Origin: Pseudomonas orientalis
Lineage (GTDB): Bacteria; Pseudomonadota; Gammaproteobacteria; Pseudomonadales; Pseudomonadaceae
Assembly (NCBI RefSeq): GCF_002934065.1
Contig: NZ_CP018049.1
Span: forward strand, 370,501-434,500
Direction: 5' to 3'
DNA length: 64,000 nt
Position numbers and translations under genes: made by a program. Positions 26,839 to 36,703 of the stretch are shown here, in pieces. A model generated the notes under the pieces. That model saw only the letters and a list, made by a program, of their open reading frames with translations, searched no databases and was not told where the DNA came from. Numbering within the stretch: position 1 is the stretch's first letter; each line of letters begins with the position of its first letter.

Positions 26839-27408
26839 ATGATGCGTTTTGTTGTGTTCCTTTGCGCCAGCCTGTTTTTGGCGGGCTGTGCCAGCCATTC
26901 TGGCGATGATCTGCAACCCAAGACCGCGAGTCACGTCAACCTCAAGCGTTACCAGGGCACCTGGTATGAGCTGGCCCGCTTGCCGATGTACTTCCAGCGC
27001 AATTGTGCGCAGTCCGAAGCGCGCTACACCTTGTTGCCCGATGGCGACATGTCGGTGTTCAACCGCTGCCTGACGCCTGAATGGAAATGGCAGGAAGCCA
27101 AAGGCACGGCCACGCCCCAGGTGCCGGGCAAGACCGACAAGCTCTGGGTGGAATTCGACAACTGGTTTACGTCGTTACTGCCCGGCGTCGCCAAGGGCGA
27201 TTACTGGGTGCTGTATGTCAGCGATGACTACAAGACGGCCATCGTCGGCAGCCCTAGCCGGCGTTATATGTGGATCCTGTCGCGTACGCCAACGGTGAGC
27301 GCCGACACCCGTGAGGACCTCCTGAGCAGGGCGCGGCAGCAGGGGTATGACACGACGCGGTTGATCTTCCGTACTCCAGATAAGCAGATGGCCAAGAGTT
27401 CGCAGTAA
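26839..27408 (+). CDS. outer-membrane lipocalin (Blc type)
   Basis: The 189-residue product has a lipobox LAGC (Cys near 17) and a bacterial lipocalin domain. The first structural motif GTWYELARLP is near residue 48, the second is the YVSDDYKTAIVGSP region and the third the IL-SRTP segment. Blc-type lipocalins bind lysophospholipids or fatty acids at the outer membrane under stress. GGGAGAAG precedes the start; ATG 26842 is also possible and would shorten it by one Met. Confidence 0.92.
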   Translation: MMRFVVFLCASLFLAGCASHSGDDLQPKTASHVNLKRYQGTWYELARLPMYFQRNCAQSEARYTLLPDGDMSVFNRCLTPEWKWQEAKGTATPQVPGKTDKLWVEFDNWFTSLLPGVAKGDYWVLYVSDDYKTAIVGSPSRRYMWILSRTPTVSADTREDLLSRARQQGYDTTRLIFRTPDKQMAKSSQ

Positions 27409-27412
27409 TCAA

Positions 27413-27444
27413 AATGTGGGAGGGGGCTTGCCCCCTCCCACATT
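27413..27444. repeat. collapsed REP: perfect 32-bp palindrome
   Basis: AATGTGGGAGGGGG, a CTTG loop and CCCCCTCCCACATT form a perfect 14-bp stem starting 5 bp after the lipocalin stop. It looks like a REPIN from which everything between the outer arms has been lost. It may serve as an attenuator between the converging lipocalin and hutF genes. Confidence 0.88.
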
Positions 27445-27460
27445 GGTTAGATGTTGGCCT

Positions 27461-28825
27461 TTAGCTCAACAAATCCCTCAAGACCTGGGTGAATGCCCGG
27501 CTGCTGTCTTCTTCGCCAGCATGACGCCCATCGCGCACCACCCACTGGCCGTTGACCAGTACATCACGCACTTGCCGATCACCACCGGCAAACAGCCAGC
27601 GATTGAGAATCCCGTCTTCACTGGCCGTGGCCAGGTACGGATCGTTACCGTCCAGCACGATCCAGTCCGCCCGCTTGCCCACTTCCAGGCGGCCAACCGG
27701 CTGCCCCAGCGCTTGGGCGCCACCGTCCAGCGCCGCATCGAACAGCGTGCGGCCCACCATCGGCTGGTCGTCGCGATACAGACGATTGCGCCGTTGATCG
27801 CGCAGGCGCTGGCCGTATTCCAGCCAGCGCAATTCTTCCACCACGCTCAGTGACACATGGCTGTCGGAGCCGATACCCATGCGGCCGCCCTGGGCCAGAA
27901 AATCCACTGCCGGGAAAATGCCATCACCCAGGTTGGCTTCGGTGGTCAGGCACAAACCGGCAATCGCCCGGCTCCTGGCCATGCGCGTCACTTCATCGGA
28001 GTCGGCATGGGTGGCATGAACCAGGCACCAGCGTTCATTCACGTCGACATTGTCATACAGCCACTGCAATGGGCGTTTGCCGCTCCAGGCCAGGCAGTCG
28101 TCGACTTCCTTTTGCTGTTCGGCAATGTGGATGTGCACCGGACAAGCCGTGTCGCTGGCGGCCAGCACTTGCTTGATCTGCTCGGGCGTGACTGCCCGCA
28201 GGGAGTGGAAACACAGGCCCAGGTGCTGCGCAGGTTGCGCGGCAAGCATCGGCTGCAGGCGCGCCTGCAAATCCAGGTAGTTTTCGGTGCTGTTGATAAA
28301 CCGGCGCTGCCCGTCGTTGGGGGCCTGGCCACCGAACCCCGAATGCGTATAAAGCACCGGCAGCAGGGTCAAGCCGATCCCGCTGCTGGCGGCTGCCTGG
28401 CTGATCTGGCGCGACAGCTCTGTGCGGTCGGCATAGGGCTGGCCGCTGACGTCGTGGTGTACATAGTGAAACTCGGCCACCGAGGTATAGCCGGCCTTGA
28501 GCATTTCGATGTACAGCTGGCGGGCGATGACCTGCAACTGGTCCGGGCTGATTTTGCCGACCATGCGGTACATCAGGTCGCGCCAGGTCCAGAAACTGTC
28601 GTTCGGATTGCCTGCCACTTCAGCCAGGCCCGCCATGGCGCGCTGGAAGGCGTGGGAATGCAGGTTCGGCATGCCGGCCAGTACCGGCCCCCTGAGCCGC
28701 TCGGCGCCGTCTGCCGTGGCATTGGCCTCTACCTTCGTCAGCCGCCCATCGGCGCTGATTTCAAGACGTACATCATTGGCCCATCCATCAGGCAGCAGCG
28801 CGCGTTCGGCAAAGAAAGCAGACAT
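27461..28825 (-). CDS. hutF: formimidoylglutamate deiminase
   Basis: HutF converts N-formimidoyl-glutamate to N-formylglutamate and ammonia, the fourth step of the five-step histidine pathway. The 454-residue cytoplasmic amidohydrolase has the metal motif HSHAFQRAM near 60 and later GLCFHS, HIAEQ and CLVHATHAD. It is divergent from hutC; a HutC-like palindrome lies between them. Start 28825 (ATG) is preferred to TTG 28831. Its presence with hutG defines the route through formylglutamate rather than the one-step HutG formiminoglutamase. Confidence 0.94.
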   Translation of the reverse strand: MSAFFAERALLPDGWANDVRLEISADGRLTKVEANATADGAERLRGPVLAGMPNLHSHAFQRAMAGLAEVAGNPNDSFWTWRDLMYRMVGKISPDQLQVIARQLYIEMLKAGYTSVAEFHYVHHDVSGQPYADRTELSRQISQAAASSGIGLTLLPVLYTHSGFGGQAPNDGQRRFINSTENYLDLQARLQPMLAAQPAQHLGLCFHSLRAVTPEQIKQVLAASDTACPVHIHIAEQQKEVDDCLAWSGKRPLQWLYDNVDVNERWCLVHATHADSDEVTRMARSRAIAGLCLTTEANLGDGIFPAVDFLAQGGRMGIGSDSHVSLSVVEELRWLEYGQRLRDQRRNRLYRDDQPMVGRTLFDAALDGGAQALGQPVGRLEVGKRADWIVLDGNDPYLATASEDGILNRWLFAGGDRQVRDVLVNGQWVVRDGRHAGEEDSSRAFTQVLRDLLS

Positions 28826-28854
28826 GATCAAGTCACCCCGGTCGTGTGTTTATT

Positions 28855-28870
28855 TGTATATACATATACA
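28855..28870. promoter_or_regulatory. HutC operator-like palindrome, hutF-hutC intergenic
   Basis: TGTATATACA at 28855-28864 is a perfect dyad and is followed by TATACA (28865-28870). It resembles the dyad at the hutU promoter and lies in the 108-bp gap between the divergent genes, so HutC can regulate hutF and its own gene. Site assignment is by similarity to known HutC operators. Confidence 0.6.
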
Positions 28871-28933
28871 GACGTTTGCCTGCTCGGTAAACTCCGGCAA
28901 TCTATGCATCTTTTTCCCTTGCAAGGATTCCTC

Positions 28934-29683
28934 GTGCCGACTCCGCCTGCCAAGTCTTCGCTGGCTGCCCACATGGACGAAAGTCCGGCGCCCTTGTATG
29001 CCCGCGTCAAACAGATGATCAGCCAGCAGATCCTCAACGGCAACTGGCCGCCCCATTACCGCGTGCCGTCGGAGAGCGAGCTGGTCAGCCAACTGGGCTT
29101 CAGCCGCATGACCATCAACCGCGCGTTGCGTGAGCTGACGGCCGAAGGGTTGCTGGTGCGCATGCAGGGTGTGGGTACGTTCGTCGCCGAGCCCAAGAGT
29201 CAGTCGGCGCTGTTTGAAGTGCACAACATTGCCGATGAGATCGCCTCCCGTGGCCATCGCCATACGTGCCAGGTCATTACCCTGGGCGAGGAAGCGGCCG
29301 GTTCCGAACGCGCCGTTGCCCTGGAAATGCGCGAAGGCGGGCGGGTGTTTCACTCGTTGATCGTGCATTTCGAAAACGACATTCCGGTGCAGATCGAAGA
29401 CCGTTTCGTCAACGCCCTGGTCGCCCCGGAATACTTGCAGCAGGATTTCACCCAGCAAACGCCCTACGCCTACCTCAACCAGGTGGCCCCGCTGACCGAA
29501 GGCGAGCACGTGGTTGAAGCGATCCTCGCCGATGCCGCCGAATGCAAGCTGCTGCAGATCGAAGCGGGCGAGCCCTGCCTGCTGATTCGCCGGCGCACCT
29601 GGTCCGGCCGCCAGCCGGTCACGGCAGCGCGCCTGATTCACCCCGGTTCCCGGCACAGCCTCGAAGGACGCTTCAGTAAATGA
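28934..29683 (+). CDS. hutC: histidine utilisation repressor HutC
   Basis: HutC is a GntR-family (HutC/FarR subgroup) repressor induced by urocanate. The 249-residue protein has an N-terminal winged helix (about 20-85; SRMTINRALRELTAEGLLVR is the recognition region) and a C-terminal UTRA ligand-binding domain. GTG 28934 follows AAGGA by 7 nt and aligns with the known start of pseudomonad HutC (VPTPPAKS); an upstream reading extends far into hutF antisense and is not real. hutD follows with a 4-bp overlap. Confidence 0.94.
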   Translation: MPTPPAKSSLAAHMDESPAPLYARVKQMISQQILNGNWPPHYRVPSESELVSQLGFSRMTINRALRELTAEGLLVRMQGVGTFVAEPKSQSALFEVHNIADEIASRGHRHTCQVITLGEEAAGSERAVALEMREGGRVFHSLIVHFENDIPVQIEDRFVNALVAPEYLQQDFTQQTPYAYLNQVAPLTEGEHVVEAILADAAECKLLQIEAGEPCLLIRRRTWSGRQPVTAARLIHPGSRHSLEGRFSK

Positions 29684-30240
29684 GTTCAGTCAACGTCTGG
29701 CGCGCCGCCGACTATGTGCGCATGCCGTGGAAGAACGGCGGCGGCAGTACCGAAGAAATCACCCGCGACGCGGGCACCGGCCTTGAGGGTTTCGGCTGGC
29801 GCCTGTCGATCGCTGATATTGCCGAGTCGGGCGGGTTTTCCACCTTCGCCGGTTACCAGCGCGTGATTACGGTGATCAAGGGCGCGGGCATGGTGTTGAC
29901 CGTCGACGGTGAGGAACAGCGCGGTTTGTTACCGCTGCAGCCGTTTGCCTTTGCCGGTGACAGCCAGGTGTCGTGCCGCTTGATCACCGGGCCGATCCGC
30001 GATTTCAACCTGATCTACTCGCCTGAGCGTTACCATGCGCGCTTGCAGTGGGTGGATGGCGTGCAACGCTTTTTCAGCACGGCCCGGACGGTGCTGGTGT
30101 TCAGCGTTGCCGATGAGGTGAAGGTGCTGGGCGAGAAACTCGGCCATCACGATTGCCTGCAAGTGGACGGTAACACCGGCTTGCTGGATATCTCGGTCAG
30201 TGGCCGCTGCTGCATCATCGAACTGACACAGCGCGGTTAA
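29680..30240 (+). CDS. hutD: HutD family protein
   Basis: A 186-residue cupin-like protein. HutD has been proposed in P. fluorescens to act as a governor that limits hut expression, possibly through binding a pathway intermediate such as formylglutamate. Visible landmarks are RMPWKNGGGSTEEI near 14, FGWRLSIADIAESGGFS near 40 and ITGPIRDFNL. It overlaps hutC by 4 bp, forming the hutCD operon. A REPIN follows immediately. Confidence 0.92.
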   Translation: MSSVNVWRAADYVRMPWKNGGGSTEEITRDAGTGLEGFGWRLSIADIAESGGFSTFAGYQRVITVIKGAGMVLTVDGEEQRGLLPLQPFAFAGDSQVSCRLITGPIRDFNLIYSPERYHARLQWVDGVQRFFSTARTVLVFSVADEVKVLGEKLGHHDCLQVDGNTGLLDISVSGRCCIIELTQRG

Positions 30241-30243
30241 AAC

Positions 30244-30334
30244 ATGTGGGAGGGGGCTTGCCCCCGATAGCGGTGTATCAGCCAAAGATCTGGTGGCTGA
30301 CACTCTGCAATCGGGGGCAAGCCCCCTCCCACAT
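30244..30334. repeat. REPIN (GGGGGC class)
   Basis: Facing REP doublet 3 bp after the hutD stop, in the 392-bp gap before hutU. The rest of the gap holds the hutU control region. Confidence 0.9.
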
Positions 30335-30358
30335 TTGTTTCTGCGGCGTTTCCAACCT

Positions 30359-30375
30359 GTGCACCAATTTGTTAC
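30359..30375. promoter_or_regulatory. candidate activator site upstream of hutU
   Basis: GTGCACCAATTTGTTAC has a good left NtrC half-site (GCACCA) and a GTTAC at 30371-30375 of the kind proposed for CbrB. It is about 155 bp upstream of the -24 element. The match is partial and cannot separate NtrC from CbrB. Confidence 0.35.
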
Positions 30376-30528
30376 CGAATGCCCCAGCGTGACGCAAAGC
30401 CATGCTGTCGTGACTACCTTTCCCCCGTCGTAAATTCCTCTGTAAGAAATTTCATCAAGCCTGGAAGCCTTAATTTCCAAGGCTCCCACGCGCTGTGCAA
30501 AAAAATCCAAGCCCCTCTCGCGGAAAGT

Positions 30529-30544
30529 TGGCCGCTCGATTGCA
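30529..30544 (+). promoter_or_regulatory. sigma-54 promoter of hutU
   Basis: TGGCCGCTCGATTGCA has the -24 GG (30530-30531) and -12 GC (30542-30543) at the required spacing and a perfect TTGCA. Predicted start is near 30555. hut transcription in P. fluorescens is known to need RpoN with CbrB or NtrC. Confidence 0.7.
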
Positions 30545-30548
30545 TATG

Positions 30549-30562
30549 CTTGTACATACAAG
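30549..30562. promoter_or_regulatory. HutC operator at the hutU transcription start
   Basis: CTTGTA-CA-TACAAG is a perfect 6-bp dyad. It covers the predicted start site, so HutC binding would block initiation or promoter escape. Confidence 0.72.
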
Positions 30563-30632
30563 TAAAGGTGTGTGCGTAAGACTCTTCTTCGCACCGTCCA
30601 AGTCCGCGCATCGATCGCCGAGGAGTCCAGTT

Positions 30633-32318
30633 GTGACCGATTTTTCGAAAGCAAGGCCTACAAAATACCGTGACGTCGAAATCCGCGCCGCCCGCGGTAA
30701 CACGCTCACCGCCAAAAGCTGGCTGACCGAAGCGCCGCTGCGCATGTTGATGAACAACCTCGACCCGCAAGTGGCCGAGAACCCCAAGGAACTGGTGGTA
30801 TACGGCGGTATTGGTCGTGCGGCGCGCAACTGGGAATGCTACGACCAGATCGTCGAGAGCCTCACCCACCTCAATGACGACGAAACCCTGCTGGTGCAAT
30901 CGGGCAAGCCGGTAGGCGTGTTCAAGACCCACAGCAACGCCCCGCGCGTATTGATCGCCAACTCCAACCTGGTGCCACACTGGGCCAGTTGGGAACACTT
31001 CAACGAACTGGATGCCAAGGGCCTGGCCATGTACGGCCAGATGACCGCCGGCAGCTGGATCTATATCGGCAGCCAGGGCATCGTCCAGGGCACCTACGAA
31101 ACCTTCGTTGAAGCCGGTCGCCAGCATTACGATTCGAATCTCAAAGGCCGTTGGGTGCTTACCGCAGGTCTGGGCGGCATGGGTGGCGCGCAACCACTGG
31201 CCGCGACCCTGGCCGGTGCCTGCTCGTTGAACATCGAGTGCCAGCAGGTCAGCATCGATTTCCGCTTGAACAGCCGCTATGTCGACGAGCAAGCCACCGA
31301 CCTCGACGACGCCCTGGCGCGCATCGCCAAGTACACCGGGGAAGGCAAAGCCATCTCCATCGCCCTGCTGGGCAACGCCGCCGAAATTTTGCCTGAGCTG
31401 GTCAAGCGTGGCGTGCGTCCGGACATGGTCACCGACCAGACCAGCGCCCACGACCCGCTCAACGGTTACCTGCCGGCCGGCTGGACCTGGGACGAATACC
31501 GCGCCCGCGCCAAGACTGAGCCCGCCGCCGTAATCAAGGCAGCCAAGCAGTCGATGGCCGTGCACGTCAAAGCCATGCTGGAGTTCCAGAAGCAGGGCAT
31601 CCCGACGTTCGACTACGGCAACAACATCCGCCAGATGGCCCAGGAAGAGGGCGTGGAAAACGCCTTCGACTTCCCGGGTTTCGTACCGGCCTACATCCGC
31701 CCGCTGTTCTGCCGTGGCATCGGCCCGTTCCGTTGGGCGGCGCTGTCCGGTGACCCGCAGGACATCTACAAGACCGACGCCAAAGTCAAAGAGCTGATCC
31801 CCGACGACGCCCATCTGCACAACTGGCTGGACATGGCCCGCGAACGCATCAGCTTCCAGGGTTTGCCGGCACGTATCTGCTGGGTCGGCCTGGGCCAGCG
31901 CGCCAAACTTGGCCTGGCCTTCAACGAAATGGTGCGCAGCGGCGAATTGTCGGCACCGGTGGTGATCGGCCGTGACCACCTCGACTCCGGCTCGGTCGCG
32001 AGCCCGAACCGCGAAACCGAATCCATGCAGGATGGCTCCGACGCCGTGTCCGACTGGCCGCTGCTCAACGCCTTGCTCAACACCGCCAGCGGCGCGACCT
32101 GGGTTTCGTTGCACCACGGTGGCGGCGTCGGCATGGGCTTCTCGCAGCACTCGGGCATGGTGATCGTGTGTGACGGCACCGACGAAGCGGCCGAACGCAT
32201 TGCTCGGGTGCTGCATAACGATCCGGCGACCGGGGTGATGCGTCACGCGGATGCGGGTTACCAGATCGCTATCGATTGCGCCAGGGAACAGGGCCTGAAT
32301 CTGCCGATGATCAAGTAA
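30633..32318 (+). CDS. hutU: urocanate hydratase
   Basis: HutU converts urocanate to 4-imidazolone-5-propionate with tightly bound NAD+. The 561-residue enzyme matches the family: NAD-binding [10 protein letters not shown] near 183, the catalytic-site cysteine in [10 protein letters not shown] near 416, and [13 protein letters not shown] near 510. The start is GTG 30633 after GAGGAG (spacing 7). It heads the hutU-permease-XWV-H1-H2-I-G series and is preceded by a sigma-54 promoter. Confidence 0.96.
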   Translation: MTDFSKARPTKYRDVEIRAARGNTLTAKSWLTEAPLRMLMNNLDPQVAENPKELVVYGGIGRAARNWECYDQIVESLTHLNDDETLLVQSGKPVGVFKTHSNAPRVLIANSNLVPHWASWEHFNELDAKGLAMYGQMTAGSWIYIGSQGIVQGTYETFVEAGRQHYDSNLKGRWVLTAGLGGMGGAQPLAATLAGACSLNIECQQVSIDFRLNSRYVDEQATDLDDALARIAKYTGEGKAISIALLGNAAEILPELVKRGVRPDMVTDQTSAHDPLNGYLPAGWTWDEYRARAKTEPAAVIKAAKQSMAVHVKAMLEFQKQGIPTFDYGNNIRQMAQEEGVENAFDFPGFVPAYIRPLFCRGIGPFRWAALSGDPQDIYKTDAKVKELIPDDAHLHNWLDMARERISFQGLPARICWVGLGQRAKLGLAFNEMVRSGELSAPVVIGRDHLDSGSVASPNRETESMQDGSDAVSDWPLLNALLNTASGATWVSLHHGGGVGMGFSQHSGMVIVCDGTDEAAERIARVLHNDPATGVMRHADAGYQIAIDCAREQGLNLPMIK

Positions 32319-32321
32319 CCC

Positions 32322-32413
32322 ATGTGGGAGGGGGCTTGCTCCCGATAGAGGTGGATCAGTCACCTGATCTGTTGGCTGATACACCGCCATCGGGGGCAAG
32401 CCCCCTCCCACAT
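32322..32413. repeat. REPIN with altered left REP
   Basis: Facing doublet 3 bp after the hutU stop. The left REP reads CTTGCTCCCGA instead of CTTGCCCCCGA, so one arm is imperfect. It lies inside the hut operon, between hutU and the permease. Confidence 0.9.
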
Positions 32414-32458
32414 TGGCCGGTGTACTACATAAAGACAATCCATCAGAGGTTGAACAGC

Positions 32459-33904
32459 ATGGCTGCGAACGACACCACCCCGTTGATCGAAAGGCGTTCG
32501 ATCGACTACATCCCCGAAGCGGAACGACATGGTCGTCTACTGAGCCAGTTCACCCTGTGGATGGGGGCCAACCTGCAAATCACCGCGATTGTCACCGGGG
32601 CCCTGGCCGTGGTGCTGGGCGGTGATGTGTTCTGGTCGTTGATCGGTCTTTTGATCGGTCAACTGATCGGCGGCGGCGTCATGGCGTTGCATGCGGCGCA
32701 GGGGCCCAAGCTTGGCCTGCCGCAGATGATCTCCAGCCGGGTGCAGTTCGGCGTGTATGGCGCGGCCATCCCGATCGTGCTGGTGTGCCTGATGTACCTG
32801 GGCTTTACCGCCACCGGCACCGTGTTGTCCGGGCAGGCGCTGGGCCAGTTGTTCGGGGTCAGCGACAGCGTGGGCATCCTGATCTTTGCCAGTGTCATCG
32901 TGCTGGTCACGGTGCTTGGTTACCGGGTGATCCATTTCATTGGGCGTGTTGCCAGCGTCATCGGCGTGATCGCCTTTGTCTACCTGTTCAGTCGCCTGAT
33001 GAGCCAGACCGATGTTGGCGCACTCCTGCAGATCCGTCACTTCAGCTGGAGCAGTTTTCTGCTGGCGGTGTCGCTTGCGGCCTCCTGGCAGATCGCCTTC
33101 GGCCCCTACGTTGCGGACTATTCGCGTTACCTGCCGAGCAAGACGTCATCGGTGAAAACCTTCTTCGCCGCGGGTGCGGGCTCAGTGATTGGTGCACAGG
33201 TGGCGATGGTGCTCGGTGTGTTTGCCGCCGCCATGTCCAACGGCCAATTCGCCGGGCATGAAGTGGCCTACATCGTTGGCTTGAGCGGTACGGGGGCCAC
33301 TGCGGCGTTGCTGTACTTCAGCATCGCGTTCGGCAAGGTCACCATCTCCACGCTCAATTCCTACGGCAGCTTCATGTGCATTGCGACCATCATCAGCGGT
33401 TTTCGTGGCCGCCTTGAGGTCACCCGTTTGCAGCGCCTGGTGTTCGTGCTCGTCATCGTCGGTGCGGCAACCCTGATCGCGTTGCTCGGCCAGCACTCGT
33501 TCCTCGGTGCGTTCAAGTCGTTCATCCTGTTCCTGCTGGCGTTCTTCACGCCCTGGAGCGCGATCAACCTGGTGGATTACTACTGCATCACCCGCGAGCG
33601 CTACGACGTGCCGGCCTTGTCCGACCCGAACGGACGCTACGGTCGCTGGAACCTGTTGGGGATCAGCGTCTATGTGTTCGGCGTGCTGGTGCAGTTGCCG
33701 TTCATCTCAACCAAGTTCTACACGGGGCCCCTGGTGGCTGCGCTGGGGGACGTGGATATTTCCTGGATCATCGGCCTGGTACTGCCTGCAGCCGTGTATT
33801 ACGTGTGTGCGAAAAAATGGCACGGCACGGTGCCCGATCATCTGATCCTGCCGAAAGAGCAGGGCGCTTTACTCACAACAGACGGGCTGCCTGCGCAAGC
33901 CTGA
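32459..33904 (+). CDS. NCS1-family permease, probably the urocanate transporter
   Basis: The 481-residue protein has about 12 membrane segments and belongs to the cytosine/purine/allantoin (NCS1) family; landmarks are TLWMGANLQITAIVTGA near 30 and QMISSRVQFG near 85. In P. fluorescens SBW25 the permease at this place in the hut locus has been called HutTu and imports urocanate; I assign it by position and family. ATG 32459 follows AGAGG. It is separated from hutU by a REPIN. Confidence 0.85.
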   Translation: MAANDTTPLIERRSIDYIPEAERHGRLLSQFTLWMGANLQITAIVTGALAVVLGGDVFWSLIGLLIGQLIGGGVMALHAAQGPKLGLPQMISSRVQFGVYGAAIPIVLVCLMYLGFTATGTVLSGQALGQLFGVSDSVGILIFASVIVLVTVLGYRVIHFIGRVASVIGVIAFVYLFSRLMSQTDVGALLQIRHFSWSSFLLAVSLAASWQIAFGPYVADYSRYLPSKTSSVKTFFAAGAGSVIGAQVAMVLGVFAAAMSNGQFAGHEVAYIVGLSGTGATAALLYFSIAFGKVTISTLNSYGSFMCIATIISGFRGRLEVTRLQRLVFVLVIVGAATLIALLGQHSFLGAFKSFILFLLAFFTPWSAINLVDYYCITRERYDVPALSDPNGRYGRWNLLGISVYVFGVLVQLPFISTKFYTGPLVAALGDVDISWIIGLVLPAAVYYVCAKKWHGTVPDHLILPKEQGALLTTDGLPAQA

Positions 33905-33972
33905 TGGGACGTGGACAAGGCAGGACGCCTTTTGACTGCCGTAATCCATTTCATGATTGGGAGCGTCACATA

Positions 33973-34938
33973 ATGAAAATGCATAAGACCCTGCTGACCA
34001 CGTTGCTGTCTGCGGGCTTGCTGGCAAGCGCCGGCGCCCAGGCGGCCGGCTGGTGCGAATCCGGCAAGCCGGTGAAATTCGCCGGGCTGAACTGGGAAAG
34101 CGGCATGTTGCTCACCGACATCCTGCAAACCGTGCTGGAGAAAGGCTACGACTGCAAAACCGACAGCCTGCCGGGCAACTCCATCACCATGGAAAACGCC
34201 CTGGGCAGTAATGACATCCAGGTGTTTGCCGAGGAGTGGGTGGGCCGCAGCGAAGTCTGGAACAAGGCCGAGAAGGCCGGCAAGGTCGTCGGCGTCGGCG
34301 CGCCGGTGGTTGGCGCGGTTGAAGGCTGGTACGTGCCGCGCTATGTGATCGAAGGTGACGCCAAGCGCAAGCTGGAAGCCAAGGCGCCTGACCTGAAGAA
34401 CATCGCTGACCTGGCCAAGTACGCCGCCGTGTTCAAGGACCAGGAAGAACCGTCCAAGGGCCGCTTCTACAACTGCCCGGCCGGCTGGACCTGTGAACTG
34501 GACAACAGCGAAATGCTCAAGAGCTACGGCCTGGAAAGCACCTACACCAACTTCCGCCCCGGCACCGGCCCGGCGCTGGACGCGGCGGTACTGTCGAGCT
34601 ACAAGCGCGGCGAGCCGATCCTGTTCTACTACTGGTCGCCGACGCCGCTGATGGGCCAGGTGGACCTGGTCAAGCTGGAAGAAAAACCGGGCGTGGATAA
34701 GCGCGTGAGCATCAAGGTCGGCCTGTCCAAGACCTTCCACGAGCAAGCGCCGGAACTGGTGGCCGTGCTGGAAAAGGTCAACCTGCCCATCGACCTGCTG
34801 AACCAGAACCTGGGCCGCATGGCCAAGGAACGGATCGAGTCGCCGAAGCTGGCGAAAATTTTCCTCAAGGAACATCCTGAAGTCTGGCACGCCTGGGTGA
34901 GCGAAGACGCCGCCAGGAAAATCGACGCGGCCTTGTAG
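33973..34938 (+). CDS. hutX: periplasmic binding protein of the hut ABC transporter
   Basis: The 321-residue protein has a signal peptide (about 1-25, cleavage after AQA) and an OpuAC-type substrate-binding fold of the glycine betaine/choline/histidine class. It is followed by a permease and ATPase of the same class. In this setting HutXWV is taken to import histidine; family knowledge supports quaternary amines as an alternative ligand. ATG 33973 gives the signal peptide. Confidence 0.88.
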   Translation: MKMHKTLLTTLLSAGLLASAGAQAAGWCESGKPVKFAGLNWESGMLLTDILQTVLEKGYDCKTDSLPGNSITMENALGSNDIQVFAEEWVGRSEVWNKAEKAGKVVGVGAPVVGAVEGWYVPRYVIEGDAKRKLEAKAPDLKNIADLAKYAAVFKDQEEPSKGRFYNCPAGWTCELDNSEMLKSYGLESTYTNFRPGTGPALDAAVLSSYKRGEPILFYYWSPTPLMGQVDLVKLEEKPGVDKRVSIKVGLSKTFHEQAPELVAVLEKVNLPIDLLNQNLGRMAKERIESPKLAKIFLKEHPEVWHAWVSEDAARKIDAAL

Positions 34939-35009
34939 GTAAAGCGTGTCCGGCTACCCTGAGAGGCAGCCGGACGCCTGGCCTCAACCCACTGGATCGA
35001 GAGCACGCT

Positions 35010-35861
35010 ATGTTTCCCGAGAGTTTTACGTTTTCCATCGCCGACTGGGTCAACGGTTGGGTGGACTCGCTGGTCACCAACTACGGCGATGTGTTCCGGC
35101 ACATCTCCGACACCCTGCTGTGGGCCATCGTCAATCTGGAAGGGCTGCTGCGCGCGGCGCCCTGGTGGTTGATGCTGGCCATCGTTGGCGTGATCGCCTG
35201 GCATGCCACCCGCAAGGTGGTGACCACGGCCGTGATAGTCGGTTTGTTGTTCCTCGTCGGTGCGGTCGGCCTGTGGGACAAACTGATGCAGACCCTGGCG
35301 CTGATGATGGTCGCCACGGTGATCTCGGTGCTGATCGGCATTCCCCTGGGCATCCTTTCCGCGCGCAGCAATCGCTTGCGCTCGGTGCTGATGCCGTTGC
35401 TCGACATCATGCAAACCATGCCCAGCTTCGTGTACCTGATCCCGGTGCTGATGCTGTTTGGCCTGGGCAAGGTACCGGCGATTTTCGCCACGGTCATTTA
35501 CGCCGCGCCGCCGCTGATCCGCCTGACCGACTTGGGCATTCGCCAGGTCGATGGCGAAGTCATGGAAGCCATTAACGCTTTCGGTGCCAACCGCTGGCAG
35601 CAATTGTTCGGCGTGCAACTGCCGTTGGCTCTGCCGAGCATCATGGCGGGCATCAACCAGACCACCATGATGGCGTTGTCGATGGTGGTGATCGCTTCGA
35701 TGATCGGCGCGCGTGGTTTGGGTGAAGATGTCCTCGTCGGCATCCAGACCCTCAACGTCGGGCGTGGCCTGGAGGCCGGTCTGGCGATTGTGATTCTTGC
35801 AGTGGTCATCGACCGCATTACCCAGGCCTATGGTCGTCCACGGCATGAGGCGAGCAAATGA
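35010..35861 (+). CDS. hutW: permease of the hut ABC transporter
   Basis: The 283-residue inner-membrane protein has an N-terminal hydrophilic part and about 6 membrane segments. The BPD_transp_1 EAA loop is near 185-215 ([27 protein letters not shown]). It belongs to the OpuAB/ProW-type permeases. It starts 71 bp after hutX and its stop overlaps the hutV start by 4 bp. Confidence 0.9.
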   Translation: MFPESFTFSIADWVNGWVDSLVTNYGDVFRHISDTLLWAIVNLEGLLRAAPWWLMLAIVGVIAWHATRKVVTTAVIVGLLFLVGAVGLWDKLMQTLALMMVATVISVLIGIPLGILSARSNRLRSVLMPLLDIMQTMPSFVYLIPVLMLFGLGKVPAIFATVIYAAPPLIRLTDLGIRQVDGEVMEAINAFGANRWQQLFGVQLPLALPSIMAGINQTTMMALSMVVIASMIGARGLGEDVLVGIQTLNVGRGLEAGLAIVILAVVIDRITQAYGRPRHEASK

Positions 35862-36682
35862 CTACCGTCAGCAAAATCGAAGTCAAAAACGTCTTCAAGA
35901 TCTTCGGCAACCGCTCCAGGGAAGCGCTGGCGCTGATTGGCCAGGGCAAGACCAAGGACCAGGTATTGGCCGAGACCGGCTGCGTGGTCGGCGTGAACGA
36001 CCTGTCCCTGAGCATCGCTACCGGTGAAATCTTTGTGATCATGGGCCTGTCCGGCTCCGGCAAGTCCACCCTGGTGCGTCACTTCAACCGCCTGATCGAC
36101 CCCACCAGCGGCGCGATCCTGGTGGATGGCGAAGACATCCTGCAACTGGACATGGAAGCCCTGCGTCAATTCCGTCGCCACAAGATCAGCATGGTGTTCC
36201 AGAGCTTCGGCCTGTTGCCCCACAAAAGCGTGCTCGACAACGTCGCCTATGGCCTGAAAGTGCGTGGCGAAACCAAGCAGGTCTGCGCCGAACGCGCCCT
36301 GCACTGGATCGAAACCGTGGGCCTCAAAGGCTATGAAAACAAATACCCGCACCAGCTCTCCGGCGGCATGCGTCAACGTGTGGGCCTGGCCCGCGCACTG
36401 GCGGCCGACACCGATATCATCCTGATGGACGAAGCCTTCAGCGCCCTCGACCCGCTGATCCGCGCCGAGATGCAGGACCAGTTGCTCGAGCTGCAAAAGA
36501 CCCTGCACAAGACCATCGTGTTTATTACCCATGACCTCGACGAGGCCGTGCGCATCGGCAACCGCATTGCGATTCTCAAGGACGGCAAGCTGATCCAGGT
36601 CGGCACGCCGCGCGAGATCTTGCACTCGCCGGCGGATGAGTATGTGGATCGCTTTGTTCAGCGGCGGGCGGCGGTGGTCTGA
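35858..36682 (+). CDS. hutV: ATPase of the hut ABC transporter
   Basis: The 274-residue protein has Walker [10 protein letters not shown] near 61-69, the signature LSGGMRQRV near 167 and Walker [13 protein letters not shown] near 187. The N-terminal extension before the nucleotide-binding domain matches the ProV/OpuAA class. No CBS domains follow, so it is the short form. It overlaps hutW by 4 bp. Confidence 0.92.
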   Translation: MTTVSKIEVKNVFKIFGNRSREALALIGQGKTKDQVLAETGCVVGVNDLSLSIATGEIFVIMGLSGSGKSTLVRHFNRLIDPTSGAILVDGEDILQLDMEALRQFRRHKISMVFQSFGLLPHKSVLDNVAYGLKVRGETKQVCAERALHWIETVGLKGYENKYPHQLSGGMRQRVGLARALAADTDIILMDEAFSALDPLIRAEMQDQLLELQKTLHKTIVFITHDLDEAVRIGNRIAILKDGKLIQVGTPREILHSPADEYVDRFVQRRAAVV

Positions 36683-36703
36683 TCCGGGTTTGGTGCTGAG
36701 GCT

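Noticed and set aside
27857-28933. Long N-terminal extension of HutC antisense to hutF
   Set aside because: HutC homologues start at the GTG at 28934; the extension is the complement of hutF.
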